From Pseudomonas grimontii (GTDB lineage Bacteria; Pseudomonadota; Gammaproteobacteria; Pseudomonadales; Pseudomonadaceae): 64,000 nucleotides of DNA. Positions 36,592 through 45,601 of this stretch are shown here, in pieces. How positions within the stretch are numbered: position 1 is the first letter of the stretch; every line of letters begins with the position of its first letter. The position numbers and the translations under genes are program-made. The DNA lies in contig NZ_VFES01000001.1 of NCBI RefSeq assembly GCF_007858185.1, positions 744,001-808,000 on the forward strand, in the 5' to 3' direction. The notes below the pieces were generated by a model, which ran no database searches, was not told the origin of the DNA, and was given only the letters and a program-made list of their open reading frames with translations.

Positions 36592-37346
36592 CACATGGCC
36601 GCCTTGAAGTGGCGCGCATAACGCGGGCATAGCTCATCGCGCTTGAGCAGGATGAATACGTCGGCCACCTGGAAATCTTCATCCCAGCACGGCTCGCCGC
36701 AGATCTTCGCACCCAGGCGCATGTAGGCCTTGAGCAGCGGCGGCATCTCGGCGATCACGTTGGTCGGCAGGTCCAGCGCCGGCAAGGGTTTTTTCGGCTC
36801 GGCGCGCAGGTGTTCGTTGCACAGGTAGCGTTCGCGCAGGCGCTGCATGATCGCGTGGGCCTGGATACCACCGTCGTGCATCGGGATGCTCGCGCAGCCC
36901 ATCAGGTAGCTGTAGCCGCCCTGGTTGAGCACTTCGGCCAACTCGCCCCACAATACGGCGATGGTGCCGCCGTTGCGGTAGGCCGGGTCGACGCAGGTGC
37001 GGCCGATTTCCAGGATCGGGCCCTGCAAATGCAGCAGGCCATGCAGGCTGAATTCTTCTTCGCTGTAGAACCGGCCCAAGGTGCTGGCGGCCTGGTGGTC
37101 GAGCAAACGGGTGGTGGCGACGAGTCGACCGCTGTTCAAATCCCGCACGCCAATGTGGCTGCAGTGAACATCATAGTCATCCATGTCCAGGCCGTGTTCC
37201 GCGCCTTTCAGCTTGGCGTTGAACTCGCCGCTGAAGACGTTGAAACGCAAGGCCTGGGCTTCCTGCAAAGCGTTGGCGCCAACCAGGCGTTCGGCTTGCA
37301 GACGGCGTTCATTGCCGGTGTCGCTGATGCGGGCGATCTGAGTCAT
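36591..37346 (-). CDS. olsB: L-ornithine N-alpha-acyltransferase OlsB (GNAT)
   Basis: This 251-residue acetyltransferase-fold enzyme transfers a 3-hydroxyacyl chain from ACP to ornithine, giving lyso-ornithine lipid. It carries [18 protein letters not shown] near residue 30, the [23 protein letters not shown] block with the acyl-CoA/ACP loop, and a hemolysin-like C-terminal region. The ATG at 37344-37346 is chosen; the upstream extension is short and lacks a ribosome binding site. It forms a two-gene operon with olsA. Phosphate starvation commonly induces ornithine lipids, but no clear Pho box was found in the 184-base upstream spacer. Confidence 0.88.
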   Translation of the reverse strand: MTQIARISDTGNERRLQAERLVGANALQEAQALRFNVFSGEFNAKLKGAEHGLDMDDYDVHCSHIGVRDLNSGRLVATTRLLDHQAASTLGRFYSEEEFSLHGLLHLQGPILEIGRTCVDPAYRNGGTIAVLWGELAEVLNQGGYSYLMGCASIPMHDGGIQAHAIMQRLRERYLCNEHLRAEPKKPLPALDLPTNVIAEMPPLLKAYMRLGAKICGEPCWDEDFQVADVFILLKRDELCPRYARHFKAAM

Positions 37347-37530
37347 GGCGAATCTCCGAGTGCCAGCCACGTTCCGGCCGGTCGACTTGTTTGTCCAAAC
37401 TCAGGCTATGTAGGCTCGGTGTCATCTCCATGAAGTTATGGTGACGCTTGGATGACAGCCCCCCTGTAGCAAATCTGTCATCGCCCTCGGCTAGGCTCGC
37501 GGGCTTGAATGCTCCCTTGAGTTTGCGTCC

Positions 37531-38604
37531 ATGGTCAGAGGCCTGCTGTGCGTTGCCCTGTTGTTCGTCACCGTTATCGCCCGCGCCGAAACCTGGCCTG
37601 ACAAGGAGTGGGCCAAGGGCACGCCGCTCGCAGGACCCGCTGTCGAAGCCCTTGACGCCTATGCGTTCCCAACCCGTGACGACACTGCCCGCCAAGGCAT
37701 TCGCACCGATGCGCTGCTGGTGATCCGCGACGGCGTGGTTGTCTATGAGCGCTACGCCGCGCCGACCACGGCCAGCACGCCACACCTGACCTGGTCCATC
37801 AGCAAAAGCCTGATGGCTACCGTGCTGGGCGTGGCTTACGGTGAAAATCGCTTCAAGTTGACCGACCCCGCAGCACGCTTTTACCCGCCGATGAAACAAC
37901 ACGCCAAGGTGACCATGGCCGACCTGCTGCACTGGGCTTCGGGCCTGGACTGGCAGGAAGACTATGAATACGCGCCGCTGAAATCCTCGGTGGTGGCGAT
38001 GCTCTATACCAGGGGGCGCGCGGACATGGCCGAGTTCGCCGCCAACACCGAATCCTTCAGTGCACCGGGCCAGGTCTTTCGTTATTCCAGCGGCGACAGC
38101 AATATCCTGTCCGCCGCGCTCAAGGGCATGCTCGGCCACAAGGCGTACATGAGTTACCCCTGGGATGCGCTGTTCAAGCCGCTGGGCATTCACAACGCCA
38201 CCTGGGAAACCGATGCCGACGAAACCTTTGTCGCCTCGTCTTACGCTTACCTCACCGCGCGTGACTTGGCGCGTGTCGGCCTGCTGATGGCGCGCGACGG
38301 GCGCTGGGGTGACGAGCAATTGCTGCCCAAAGATTGGGTCGCTTTCAACCGCCAACCCTTCGACAAATACACCGCCGGCCAGGACGAAGCCGTCCCCGGC
38401 GGCCAATGGTGGCTCAACCAAGGCGCCCCAAGACCCTGGCCCGACGCCCCCGCCGACACCTTCGCCGCCCTCGGTCATTGGGGCCAGGCGCTGTACGTGA
38501 TGCCCGACGAACACCTGGTCATCGTGCGCTATGGCGATGATCGCGACGGCAGCTACCGCCACAACGAACTGCTCAAGCGCGTGCTTGCGGCGGTGCAACC
38601 ATGA
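37531..38604 (+). CDS. serine hydrolase, class C beta-lactamase/penicillin-binding-like
   Basis: This 357-residue exported protein has a short signal peptide (MVRGLLCVALLFVTVIARAE). The catalytic SxxK motif is WSISK (Ser89, Lys92), YSSGDSN near 184 replaces the YxN motif, and GHWGQ near 320 takes the place of the KTG box. It may be an esterase, D-aminopeptidase or carboxypeptidase rather than an antibiotic-hydrolysing lactamase. It ends in ATGA overlap with the 104-aa gene, so the two are coupled. Confidence 0.82.
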   Translation: MVRGLLCVALLFVTVIARAETWPDKEWAKGTPLAGPAVEALDAYAFPTRDDTARQGIRTDALLVIRDGVVVYERYAAPTTASTPHLTWSISKSLMATVLGVAYGENRFKLTDPAARFYPPMKQHAKVTMADLLHWASGLDWQEDYEYAPLKSSVVAMLYTRGRADMAEFAANTESFSAPGQVFRYSSGDSNILSAALKGMLGHKAYMSYPWDALFKPLGIHNATWETDADETFVASSYAYLTARDLARVGLLMARDGRWGDEQLLPKDWVAFNRQPFDKYTAGQDEAVPGGQWWLNQGAPRPWPDAPADTFAALGHWGQALYVMPDEHLVIVRYGDDRDGSYRHNELLKRVLAAVQP

Positions 38605-38915
38605 TTCGTCGTCGGCCGTTTACCAGCCTTTTTCTGGTGCTGTTGCTCGCCCTGTCGGGCTGGGTTTGGCACGAGCGCGTCAACCTGCAGGCCTTTCCCG
38701 ACATCATTGCGGCGTACACGGCCAAGGAGTACTGCTCGTGCCGGTATGTGGCGAATAATCCCGCCGACTATTGCCGGGGTTATGTGAAGCAGTACGTGCC
38801 GACCAGTGCGTTCAGGGATAACCCGGAGCGCAGTGAAGTAACGGCCAGTGGGTTGGGGCGTACGCACAGCGCGCGGTGGTTGGGGGATCGGCAGGGCTGT
38901 CGTCTGAATCCCTGA
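38601..38915 (+). CDS. small exported Cys-containing protein, 104 aa
   Basis: This 104-residue protein has an N-terminal hydrophobic segment (SLFLVLLLALSGWVW) that serves as signal or anchor. It has four Cys in the mature part (YCSCRY, DYC, QGC) that could form two disulfides. Similar short genes in Pseudomonas are sometimes labelled amidase, without evidence known to me. Its ATG overlaps the upstream hydrolase stop (ATGA), which points to joint function in the envelope. Confidence 0.72.
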   Translation: MIRRRPFTSLFLVLLLALSGWVWHERVNLQAFPDIIAAYTAKEYCSCRYVANNPADYCRGYVKQYVPTSAFRDNPERSEVTASGLGRTHSARWLGDRQGCRLNP

Positions 38916-39013
38916 AGTGCCACAACGCCCATGTTGGCGCGGTGGCAGGTGCATTGCGCCTGGCTGGCGGCACGGTTAAGGTTCGTTCAGGTTTTTCCTC
39001 CCTACGAGTCTTT

Positions 39014-39604
39014 ATGTTCAACGCTCCCCTGATCAAATCCCTGGCCTTCGCCCTGCTGGTCGCTGCCGCCGTACCTGCCCACGCCGACTGGTATCTGGAC
39101 AACGAGTCCTCGCGCCTGTCGTTCGTCACCACCAAAAACACCGAGATCGCCGAGGTCCATCGCTTCCTGGTGCTGCATGGCAAGGTCGACAGCAAGGGCG
39201 CGGCGCAATTGGAGGTGGAGCTGGAGTCGGTCAACAGCGGCATCCCGCTGCGTGACGAGCGCATGCGCAATCAGCTGTTCGAGATCAAGACCTTCCCCGA
39301 CGCGCTGATCAGTGCCCAGATCAACCTGCAACCCATCAACGACCTGGCCCCCGGCGCGCAACTGGAGCTGCGTCTGCCGATGAGCGTCACGTTGCATGGC
39401 AAGACCCAGACCTACAGCGCCGAGTTGTTGGCCACGCGCCTGGATGATCGGCGTTTCCAGGTGGTGACCCTGGAACCGGTGGTGTTGCATGCCGAGGACT
39501 TCGAGCTGGCGCCGGGGGTGGCGGCGTTGCGCAAGGCGGCGGGGCTGGCGTCGATCAGTTTGTCGGTGCCGGTGGGTGCGGTGCTGATTTTTACGGCGCG
39601 CTGA
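39014..39604 (+). CDS. YceI family periplasmic protein
   Basis: This 196-residue YceI-type lipocalin-like beta-barrel binds isoprenoid-like or amphipathic lipids in known members. The signal peptide MFNAPLIKSLAFALLVAAAVPAHA is cleaved before DWYLDNESSRLSFV, the typical opening of the domain. The ATG at 39014 opens that signal peptide. It is followed one base after its stop by the phospholipase D gene, so the two form an operon. Confidence 0.86.
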   Translation: MFNAPLIKSLAFALLVAAAVPAHADWYLDNESSRLSFVTTKNTEIAEVHRFLVLHGKVDSKGAAQLEVELESVNSGIPLRDERMRNQLFEIKTFPDALISAQINLQPINDLAPGAQLELRLPMSVTLHGKTQTYSAELLATRLDDRRFQVVTLEPVVLHAEDFELAPGVAALRKAAGLASISLSVPVGAVLIFTAR

Positions 39605-39605
39605 C

Positions 39606-40763
39606 GTGAGCGGCGCAGTGTTCCCGTGGCGCAGCGCCAACCGTTTCGAGTTGTTGATCGACGGCCCGCAATTTTTTCCGCAGATGCTGGTGGGCATTGC
39701 CCGGGCCGAGCGGCAAGTGGAGTTGGAGTTGTATCTGGTGGAAGCCGGCGCCTGCGCAGAGGCGATGGTGCAGGCGTTGGTGCTCGCGGCCGAGCGGGGC
39801 GTGCGGGTGCGGTGTTTGTTTGATGATTACGGCAGCCTGGCCTTTACCCTCGGGCTGCGTAAACGCCTGACCGACGTGGGTGTGGAGCTGCGTTTCTACA
39901 ATCGCCTGAGCTGGCGCCGCTGGATGCGCAACCTGTACCGCGACCATCGCAAGCTGTTGCTGATCGACCAGGAAATCGCCGTGGTCGGCGGGACGGGCGT
40001 CACCGACGAGTTCTGGACACCGGGGCAAGACAGCGCCGACTGGCATGAAGTGATGGTGCAGATCAGCGGCCCGCTGGTGCTGGACTGGCAGGCGCTGTTC
40101 GAGCGGCAATGGCACGCTAATGTCGCACGCCGTGCGTGGAAGCCCGCCACCCATTTCGGTTTGCCGCGCTTGCCCAAGGTGCCGGCGACGGGGCCAGGCC
40201 TTGGCCGAGTGGCCTACGCAGACGCCCGACAGCACCGCGACATCTTGCAATCGCTGATTCGCGCGCTGAACAACAGCCAACAGCGTATCTGGTTCGCCAC
40301 GCCGTATTTTCTGCCCACCTGGGGTGTGCGCCGCGCATTGCGTCGGGCAGCAGGGCGAGGGGTGGATGTACGTTTGCTCCTCACCGGCCCACGCACCGAC
40401 CACCCCTCCGTGCGCTACGCCGGGCACCGTTATTACCCGCGGTTGCTGCGCGGTGGCGTGCAGATCTTTGAATACCAGCCGTGCTTTTTGCACTTGAAGA
40501 TGGTGCTGGTGGACGATTGGGTGAGCATTGGTTCGTGCAATTTCGACCACTGGAATCTGCGCTTCAACCTGGAAGCCAACCTCGAAGCGTTGGACCCCGA
40601 ATTGACGGCGGCGGTGGCGGGCAGTTTCGAACGGGATTTTGCCCAGAGCCAGGCGGTGAGCCTGGAGGCGTGGAAGGCGCGGCCGTTATGGCGGCGGGTG
40701 AAGCAGCGGGTGTGGGGGTGGATTGATCGGTTGGTGGTGAACCTTCTTGACAGAAGGAGCTAG
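39606..40763 (+). CDS. phospholipase D-like protein, cardiolipin synthase ClsB type
   Basis: This 385-residue protein has two HKD motifs, H114-R-K116-x4-D121 (YRDHRKLLLID) and H296-L-K298-x4-D303 (FLHLKMVLVDD), as in the two-lobed cardiolipin synthases. It lacks N-terminal membrane spans, like ClsB. It starts at a GTG (39606) one base after the yceI-family stop and has no other ribosome binding site than the end of that gene. The likely job is transfer of a phosphatidyl group to phosphatidylglycerol. Confidence 0.85.
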   Translation: MSGAVFPWRSANRFELLIDGPQFFPQMLVGIARAERQVELELYLVEAGACAEAMVQALVLAAERGVRVRCLFDDYGSLAFTLGLRKRLTDVGVELRFYNRLSWRRWMRNLYRDHRKLLLIDQEIAVVGGTGVTDEFWTPGQDSADWHEVMVQISGPLVLDWQALFERQWHANVARRAWKPATHFGLPRLPKVPATGPGLGRVAYADARQHRDILQSLIRALNNSQQRIWFATPYFLPTWGVRRALRRAAGRGVDVRLLLTGPRTDHPSVRYAGHRYYPRLLRGGVQIFEYQPCFLHLKMVLVDDWVSIGSCNFDHWNLRFNLEANLEALDPELTAAVAGSFERDFAQSQAVSLEAWKARPLWRRVKQRVWGWIDRLVVNLLDRRS

Positions 40764-40765
40764 GA

Positions 40766-40844
40766 ACAGCGGCAAGCTGCAAGCTGCAAGTTAAAAGCAG
40801 AACTGCTCTTCCTTGCCGCTTGTAGCTTGCAACTTGAAGCTGCC
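40766..40844. repeat. GCAAGCTGCAAGCT-type inverted repeat, copy 2
   Basis: The left half reads ACAGCGGCAAGCTGCAAGCT and on to GCAAG. The right half, CTTGCCGCTTGTAGCTTGC then AACTTGAAGCTGCC, is its approximate reverse complement. It fills the gap between the convergent cls-like and bglX genes, where it can act as a shared transcription end. Confidence 0.85.
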
Positions 40845-40846
40845 TC

Positions 40847-43138
40847 CTATAGCAATTCGAACGTCTGCTGCTGTACGTCCTGGGAGTCCAGCCCGATCTG
40901 CACATTGAACTCACCCGGTTCCGCCGCAAACTTGAGCTGGGTGTTGTAGAACTTCAAGTCTTCCTCGGTAATGGTGAAGTGCAAGGTGCGCTCTTCGCCC
41001 GCCTTGAGCATGACCTTCTGGAAGTTCTTCAGTTCTTTGATCGGACGGATCATCGAGCCCGCCACGTCCTGGATATACAACTGCACCACGGTTTCGCCAT
41101 CGACCTTGCCGGTGTTCTGCACCGTGACGCTGGCGTCGAGTTTGCCGGTCTTGTTCAGGGTGGTCGACGACAGCGCCATGTCCGACAGGCTGAACGTGGT
41201 GTAGCTCAGGCCATAGCCAAACGGGAACAGCGGCCCGGTGGTGTCATCGAAGTACTGCGAGGTGTAGTTGCCCGGCTTGCCTGGGGTGAATGGCCGGCCG
41301 ATGGTCAGGTGGTTGTAGTAGGTCGGAATCTGCCCAACGGAACGTGGGAAGGTGATCGGCAGCTTGCCCGACGGGTTGTAGTCACCGAACAGCACGTCGG
41401 CGATGGCGTTGCCGCCTTCGGTACCGGCGAACCAGGTTTCCAGGATGGCGTCGGCCTGTTGGGTCTCGTCCAGGATCGACAGCGGACGGCCGTTCATCAG
41501 CACCAATACCAGCGGCTTGCCGGTGGCCTTAAGGGCCTTGATCAGGTCGCGCTGGCTTTGCGGGATGTTCAGGTCGGTGCGGCTGGAGGATTCGTGGGAC
41601 ATGCCACGGGACTCACCCACGGCGGCCACGATGACGTCGGCATCCTTGGCCGCCTTGACGGCCTCATCGATCAACACCTGCGGTGCGCGTTTGTCATCCA
41701 CGACTTCCGGGGCGTCGAAGTTGAGGAAGTTGAGGTAGTCGACCACGGCCTTGTCGTTGGTGATGTTGGCGCCACGGGCGTAGATGATTTTGCCCTTCTC
41801 GCCGATCACCGCATTCAAACCATCGAGCAGGGTCACCGATTGCGCAGGCTTACCGGCAGCGGCCCAGCTGCCCATCATGTCGATCGGCGCCTTGGCCAGT
41901 GGGCCCACGAGCGCAATGGTCGCGGACTTTTTCAGCGGCAGGGTGTCGTTCTGGTTCTTCAGCAGTACCAGGCTGCGGCGCGCCACATCACGGGCCTCGG
42001 CACGGTGCAGGCGGCTGTCGGCGTAGGTGTCGGCCGGGTCATCCACGGCCTTGCCGATGCGCAGGTACGGGTCTTTGAACAGGCCCATGTCGTACTTGGC
42101 GCCGAGCACTTCACGCACGGCGTTGTCGATGTCGCTCTGTTCGATCTCGCCGGACTTGAGCAGCCCAGGCAGTTCCTTGCCGTACAGCGAGTCGTTCATG
42201 CTCATGTCGATGCCGGCCTTGATCGCCAGCTTGGCGGCTTCGCGCCCGTCCTTGGCCACGCCGTGCTTGATCAGCTCGAAGATCGCACCGTGGTCGCTGA
42301 CGGCCAGGCCCTTGAAGCCCCAGTCCTTGCGCAACAGGTCGTTCATCAGCCAGGTGTTGGCGGTGGCGGGCACGCCGTTGATCGAGTTGAGCGCCACCAT
42401 CACGCCGCCGGAGCCGGCCTTGATCGCCGCGTGGTACGGCGGCAGGTAGTCCTGGTACATCTTGACCGGGCTCATGTCGACCACGTTGTAGTCGCGCCCG
42501 CCTTCCACTGCGCCGTAGAGGGCGAAGTGCTTGACGCTGGCCATGATGCTGTCGGCATTCGCCGGGCTGGTGCCCTGGAAGGCCTTGACCATCACCTCGG
42601 CAATCCGCGAGACCAGATAGGTGTCTTCACCGAAGCCTTCGGACGTGCGGCCCCAGCGCGGGTCGCGGGAGATGTCGACCATCGGCGCAAAGGTGATGTC
42701 GAGGCTGTCGGCGGCGGCTTCCTGGGCGGCAATGCGCCCGGAACGGCCGATGGCGTCCATGTCCCAGCTCGAGGCCAGGGCCAGGCTGATCGGGAAGATC
42801 GTGCGGTGGCCGTGGATCACGTCATAGGCGAAGAACATCGGGATCTTCAACCGGCTGCGCATGGCCGCGTCCTGCATCGGACGGTTTTCCGGGCGGGTGA
42901 TGGAGTTGAACGTGCCACCGATACGGCCGGCGGCGATTTCCTTGCGGATCAGCTCGCGGGGCATTTCAGGGCCGATGCTGATCAGGCGCAATTGGCCGAT
43001 CTTTTCATCGAGGGTCATCTGCTTGAGCAGGTCGCTGACGAAGGCGTCCTTGTCCTTGAGCGCAGCAGGCTTTGTTTCTGCCCAGACGGGGTGGGTGGCC
43101 AGAGTGGCAACAAGGCCGAGCAAACACAGCTTCTTCAT
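40847..43138 (-). CDS. bglX: periplasmic beta-glucosidase BglX (GH3)
   Basis: This 763-residue exoglucosidase of glycoside hydrolase family 3 (E. coli BglX has 765) has signal peptide MKKLCLLGLVATLATHPVWA. The (beta/alpha)8 domain shows GLAVSDHGAIFEL with the nucleophilic Asp. The second domain shows IVAAVGESRGMSHESSSR, and the C-terminal fibronectin III-like domain follows from about residue 650. The ATG at 43136-43138 is chosen because the signal peptide starts there. Confidence 0.94.
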   Translation of the reverse strand: MKKLCLLGLVATLATHPVWAETKPAALKDKDAFVSDLLKQMTLDEKIGQLRLISIGPEMPRELIRKEIAAGRIGGTFNSITRPENRPMQDAAMRSRLKIPMFFAYDVIHGHRTIFPISLALASSWDMDAIGRSGRIAAQEAAADSLDITFAPMVDISRDPRWGRTSEGFGEDTYLVSRIAEVMVKAFQGTSPANADSIMASVKHFALYGAVEGGRDYNVVDMSPVKMYQDYLPPYHAAIKAGSGGVMVALNSINGVPATANTWLMNDLLRKDWGFKGLAVSDHGAIFELIKHGVAKDGREAAKLAIKAGIDMSMNDSLYGKELPGLLKSGEIEQSDIDNAVREVLGAKYDMGLFKDPYLRIGKAVDDPADTYADSRLHRAEARDVARRSLVLLKNQNDTLPLKKSATIALVGPLAKAPIDMMGSWAAAGKPAQSVTLLDGLNAVIGEKGKIIYARGANITNDKAVVDYLNFLNFDAPEVVDDKRAPQVLIDEAVKAAKDADVIVAAVGESRGMSHESSSRTDLNIPQSQRDLIKALKATGKPLVLVLMNGRPLSILDETQQADAILETWFAGTEGGNAIADVLFGDYNPSGKLPITFPRSVGQIPTYYNHLTIGRPFTPGKPGNYTSQYFDDTTGPLFPFGYGLSYTTFSLSDMALSSTTLNKTGKLDASVTVQNTGKVDGETVVQLYIQDVAGSMIRPIKELKNFQKVMLKAGEERTLHFTITEEDLKFYNTQLKFAAEPGEFNVQIGLDSQDVQQQTFELL

Positions 43139-43376
43139 GAATATCCTTTTTCGGCTCACTGCACAGCGATTAGGCTGATCGGCCAAAATGTGGGGAGCGT
43201 CTATTGTTGTTCGGGTGTTGTTCAGATAAATGCAGCACACTCTGAACTCTTTATCGCGCTGGGCATCTTTGTAGCTGATTGGCTCGATGCATTCCAGTGG
43301 TGGCGGATTATGCCCCAAGCGTGTGGTTTTTAGGGTTAGTCGTCACATTCCATCCAGTTTGGGCAGGAGAAACACC
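43139..43376. promoter_or_regulatory. divergent spacer bglX / lemA
   Basis: 238 bases must hold the promoters of bglX (leftward) and the lemA-type gene (rightward). CAGGAGA at 43364-43370 is the ribosome binding site for the latter. No clear operator palindrome or hairpin was seen. Confidence 0.45.
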
Positions 43377-43988
43377 ATGCAAGCAGCACACTATTCCCGC
43401 TGGGGCTTCAAGGCCGCGGCTTTGCTATTGGTCAGCACAGTACTGAGCGGCTGCGGTATCAATACCATTCCGACCCTGGACGAACAGGCCAAGGCCGCCT
43501 GGGGCCAGGTGCAGAACCAGTACCAACGTCGCGCCGACCTGATCCCCAACCTGGTGGAAGTGGTCAAGGGTTACGCCGCCCATGAGCAAGACACCCTGAC
43601 CGCCGTGATCGAGGCGCGGGCCAAGGCTACCTCGATCCAGGTGGATGCCAGCACCCTGGATAACCCGGAAAAACTCAAGCAGTTCCAACAGGCCCAGGAC
43701 GGTTTGAGCGGTGCCCTCAGCCGCTTGATGGTGGTGTCCGAGCGCTACCCGGACCTGAAGGCCAACCAGAATTTCCTGGCCCTGCAATCCCAGCTTGAAG
43801 GCACCGAAAACCGCATCGCCGTGGCCCGTCGCGATTTCATCCAGGCCGTGCAGGCGTACAACACCGAGATCCGCACTTTCCCTGGCCGCCTGTGGCACAG
43901 CGTGATGTACAGCGACTTGCCGATCCGCGCCACCTTTGAAGCCACCAGTGCCGATGCCGATAAAGCGCCGCAAGTGAAGTTCAAATAA
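43377..43988 (+). CDS. LemA family lipoprotein
   Basis: This 203-residue LemA protein has a signal peptide with lipobox LSGC (Cys26). The all-helical LemA domain begins LDEQAKAAWGQVQNQYQRRADLIPNLVEVVKGYA. The function of the family is unclear. It is followed by two TPM-domain genes, a grouping common in bacteria, so it probably works with them at the membrane. The ATG at 43377 follows CAGGAGA. Confidence 0.9.
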   Translation: MQAAHYSRWGFKAAALLLVSTVLSGCGINTIPTLDEQAKAAWGQVQNQYQRRADLIPNLVEVVKGYAAHEQDTLTAVIEARAKATSIQVDASTLDNPEKLKQFQQAQDGLSGALSRLMVVSERYPDLKANQNFLALQSQLEGTENRIAVARRDFIQAVQAYNTEIRTFPGRLWHSVMYSDLPIRATFEATSADADKAPQVKFK

Positions 43989-44006
43989 GGCTGCACTGAG
44001 GTGTCG

Positions 44007-44732
44007 ATGCGTTTATTACGGATAGGCCTGGCGCTGTGGTTGCTGACCTGCGTGGGTGTGGCCCAGGCGGCGCTGACGTTCCCGGCGTTGAGCGGACGGG
44101 TGGTGGACACGGCCCAGATGATCGACCCGGCCACGCGCGAGCACCTCACCCAGCAGTTGCAGGCGCTGGAACAGACCCGTGGCGACCAGATCGTGGTGGT
44201 CACGGTGCCAGACCTGCAGGGCGTGCCCATCGAGGACTACGGTTACCAGCTGGGCCGCCAGTGGGGTATCGGCCAGAAGGGCAAGGACAACGGCGCGTTG
44301 CTGCTCGTCGCCCGTGATGAGCGCACGTTGCGCATCGAAGTCGGCTATGGCCTCGAGGGCGTGCTCACCGATGCGCAGTCCTGGGTGATCATCAACCAGG
44401 TGATTGCCCCCAAGTTCAAGGCCGGCCATTTCAGCCAGGGCATCAGCGACGGCGTGGCGGCGATGGTGCAAGTGGTCGGCGGTGAACCGCTGGCGGTGCC
44501 GGCGCATGTGGCGGATGCCAACTTTGCCAAGGATAATCCCGGGTTTTCCATCGGCCTGTTCATCCTGCTGATCGGCGTGTTGTGGCTGTGCAATCGCATG
44601 GGCCTGCCGGTGGGCGCGATCCTGCTGGCGATCCTCAGCAGCAGTGGACGCGGCGGCGGCGGAGGTGGAGGTGGCGGTTTCCGAGGCGGCGGTGGTGGCT
44701 TCGGCGGCGGCGGCGCGTCGGGCGGCTGGTAA
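44007..44732 (+). CDS. TPM-domain (YgcG/Psb32-type) membrane protein with Gly-rich tail
   Basis: This 241-residue protein has a signal peptide, a TPM domain (ALSGRVVDTAQMIDPATREHLTQQLQALEQTRGDQIVVVTV), one membrane helix (SIGLFILLIGVLWL) and a C-terminal Gly/Ser tract ending GGASGGW. TPM domains are linked to photosystem repair in plants and to membrane quality control more broadly. I choose ATG at 44007 because GAGG (43998-44001) is correctly spaced there; the GTG at 44001 sits on the Shine-Dalgarno itself. Operon with the LemA gene. Confidence 0.86.
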   Translation: MRLLRIGLALWLLTCVGVAQAALTFPALSGRVVDTAQMIDPATREHLTQQLQALEQTRGDQIVVVTVPDLQGVPIEDYGYQLGRQWGIGQKGKDNGALLLVARDERTLRIEVGYGLEGVLTDAQSWVIINQVIAPKFKAGHFSQGISDGVAAMVQVVGGEPLAVPAHVADANFAKDNPGFSIGLFILLIGVLWLCNRMGLPVGAILLAILSSSGRGGGGGGGGGFRGGGGGFGGGGASGGW

Positions 44733-44763
44733 TGACAATAACTAGAAAAGAGCATCTACAACC

Positions 44764-45381
44764 ATGGCATTACTGACTGAACACGAGCAGCGCCAAGTCG
44801 CCGAAGCGATCGCCCGGGTCGAAAAAACCACCGACGCCGAACTGGTCACCGTGCTGGCGGCCCGCGCCGACGATTACGCCTACATCCCCCTGCTGTGGGC
44901 CAGCCTGATCGCCTTGGTGGTGCCGGGCGTGGTGCATTACCTGTCGGGCTACCTGACCATGTACACCTTGCTGTTGGCGCAGTGGGCGACGTTCATCGTG
45001 TTGTGCCTGCTGTTTCGCCTGCCCAAGGTGACCACCCGCCTGATCCCACGCTCGGTGCGCCATTGGCGCGCCTCCAACCTTGCGCGTCGGCAGTTTCTGG
45101 AGCAGAACCTGCACCACACGCTGGGCAGCACCGGGGTGCTGATTTTTGTCTGCGAGGCCGAGCGTTATGTGGAGATCCTGGTGGATGACGGCATTTCCAG
45201 CCGCCTGGATGACAGTCATTGGGATGGGATCGTCAAGGCGTTTACCCAGCAGGTGAAACAGGGGCAGACGCTGGCGGGATTTATCGCGTGCATTGAAGCG
45301 TGTGGAGAGTTGTTGAAGGTGCATGTACCGGTGACACAAACCCGCAATGAGTTGCCAAATCGCCTGGTCGTACTCGAATAG
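44764..45381 (+). CDS. second TPM-domain membrane protein
   Basis: This 205-residue protein has an N-terminal TPM half (EQRQVAEAIARVEKTTDAELVTVLAARADDY), two membrane helices (PLLWASLIALVVPGVVHYL and LLAQWATFIVLCLLF) and a C-terminal TPM half (STGVLIFVCEAERYVEILVDDGIS). It closes the LemA-TPM-TPM operon, 31 bases after the previous stop. Function is inferred only from context. Confidence 0.85.
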   Translation: MALLTEHEQRQVAEAIARVEKTTDAELVTVLAARADDYAYIPLLWASLIALVVPGVVHYLSGYLTMYTLLLAQWATFIVLCLLFRLPKVTTRLIPRSVRHWRASNLARRQFLEQNLHHTLGSTGVLIFVCEAERYVEILVDDGISSRLDDSHWDGIVKAFTQQVKQGQTLAGFIACIEACGELLKVHVPVTQTRNELPNRLVVLE

Positions 45382-45403
45382 AACATCCAACACTGGAGAT
45401 CAA

Positions 45404-45494
45404 ATGTGGGAGGGGACTTGCCCCCGATAGCGGAGTATCAGTCACTAATGAGCTGGCTGACACACCGCCATCGGGGGCAAGCCCCCTCCCACAT
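45404..45494. repeat. REPIN (inverted REP pair), copy 4
   Basis: The left arm ATGTGGGAGGGGACTTGCCC has one change from the common form (A for G at the centre). The right arm GGGGGCAAGCCCCCTCCCAC is typical. It follows the TPM gene, and the next 100 bases to the methyltransferase start hold no other feature. Confidence 0.92.
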
Positions 45495-45601
45495 TGGCTC
45501 CCAAGTAGTCAGGCGCAGTACCGTTGATCAAATAACCCCGTGCCCTGAACCCCCATCCCCCCTAAAATGCCCGGCATTCCCTGCCCGAGGCGTTTTTGTT
45601 C

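Noticed and set aside
40979-43333. 784-codon frame opposite bglX
   Set aside because: Mirror frame; the reverse strand has complete GH3 motifs and a signal peptide.
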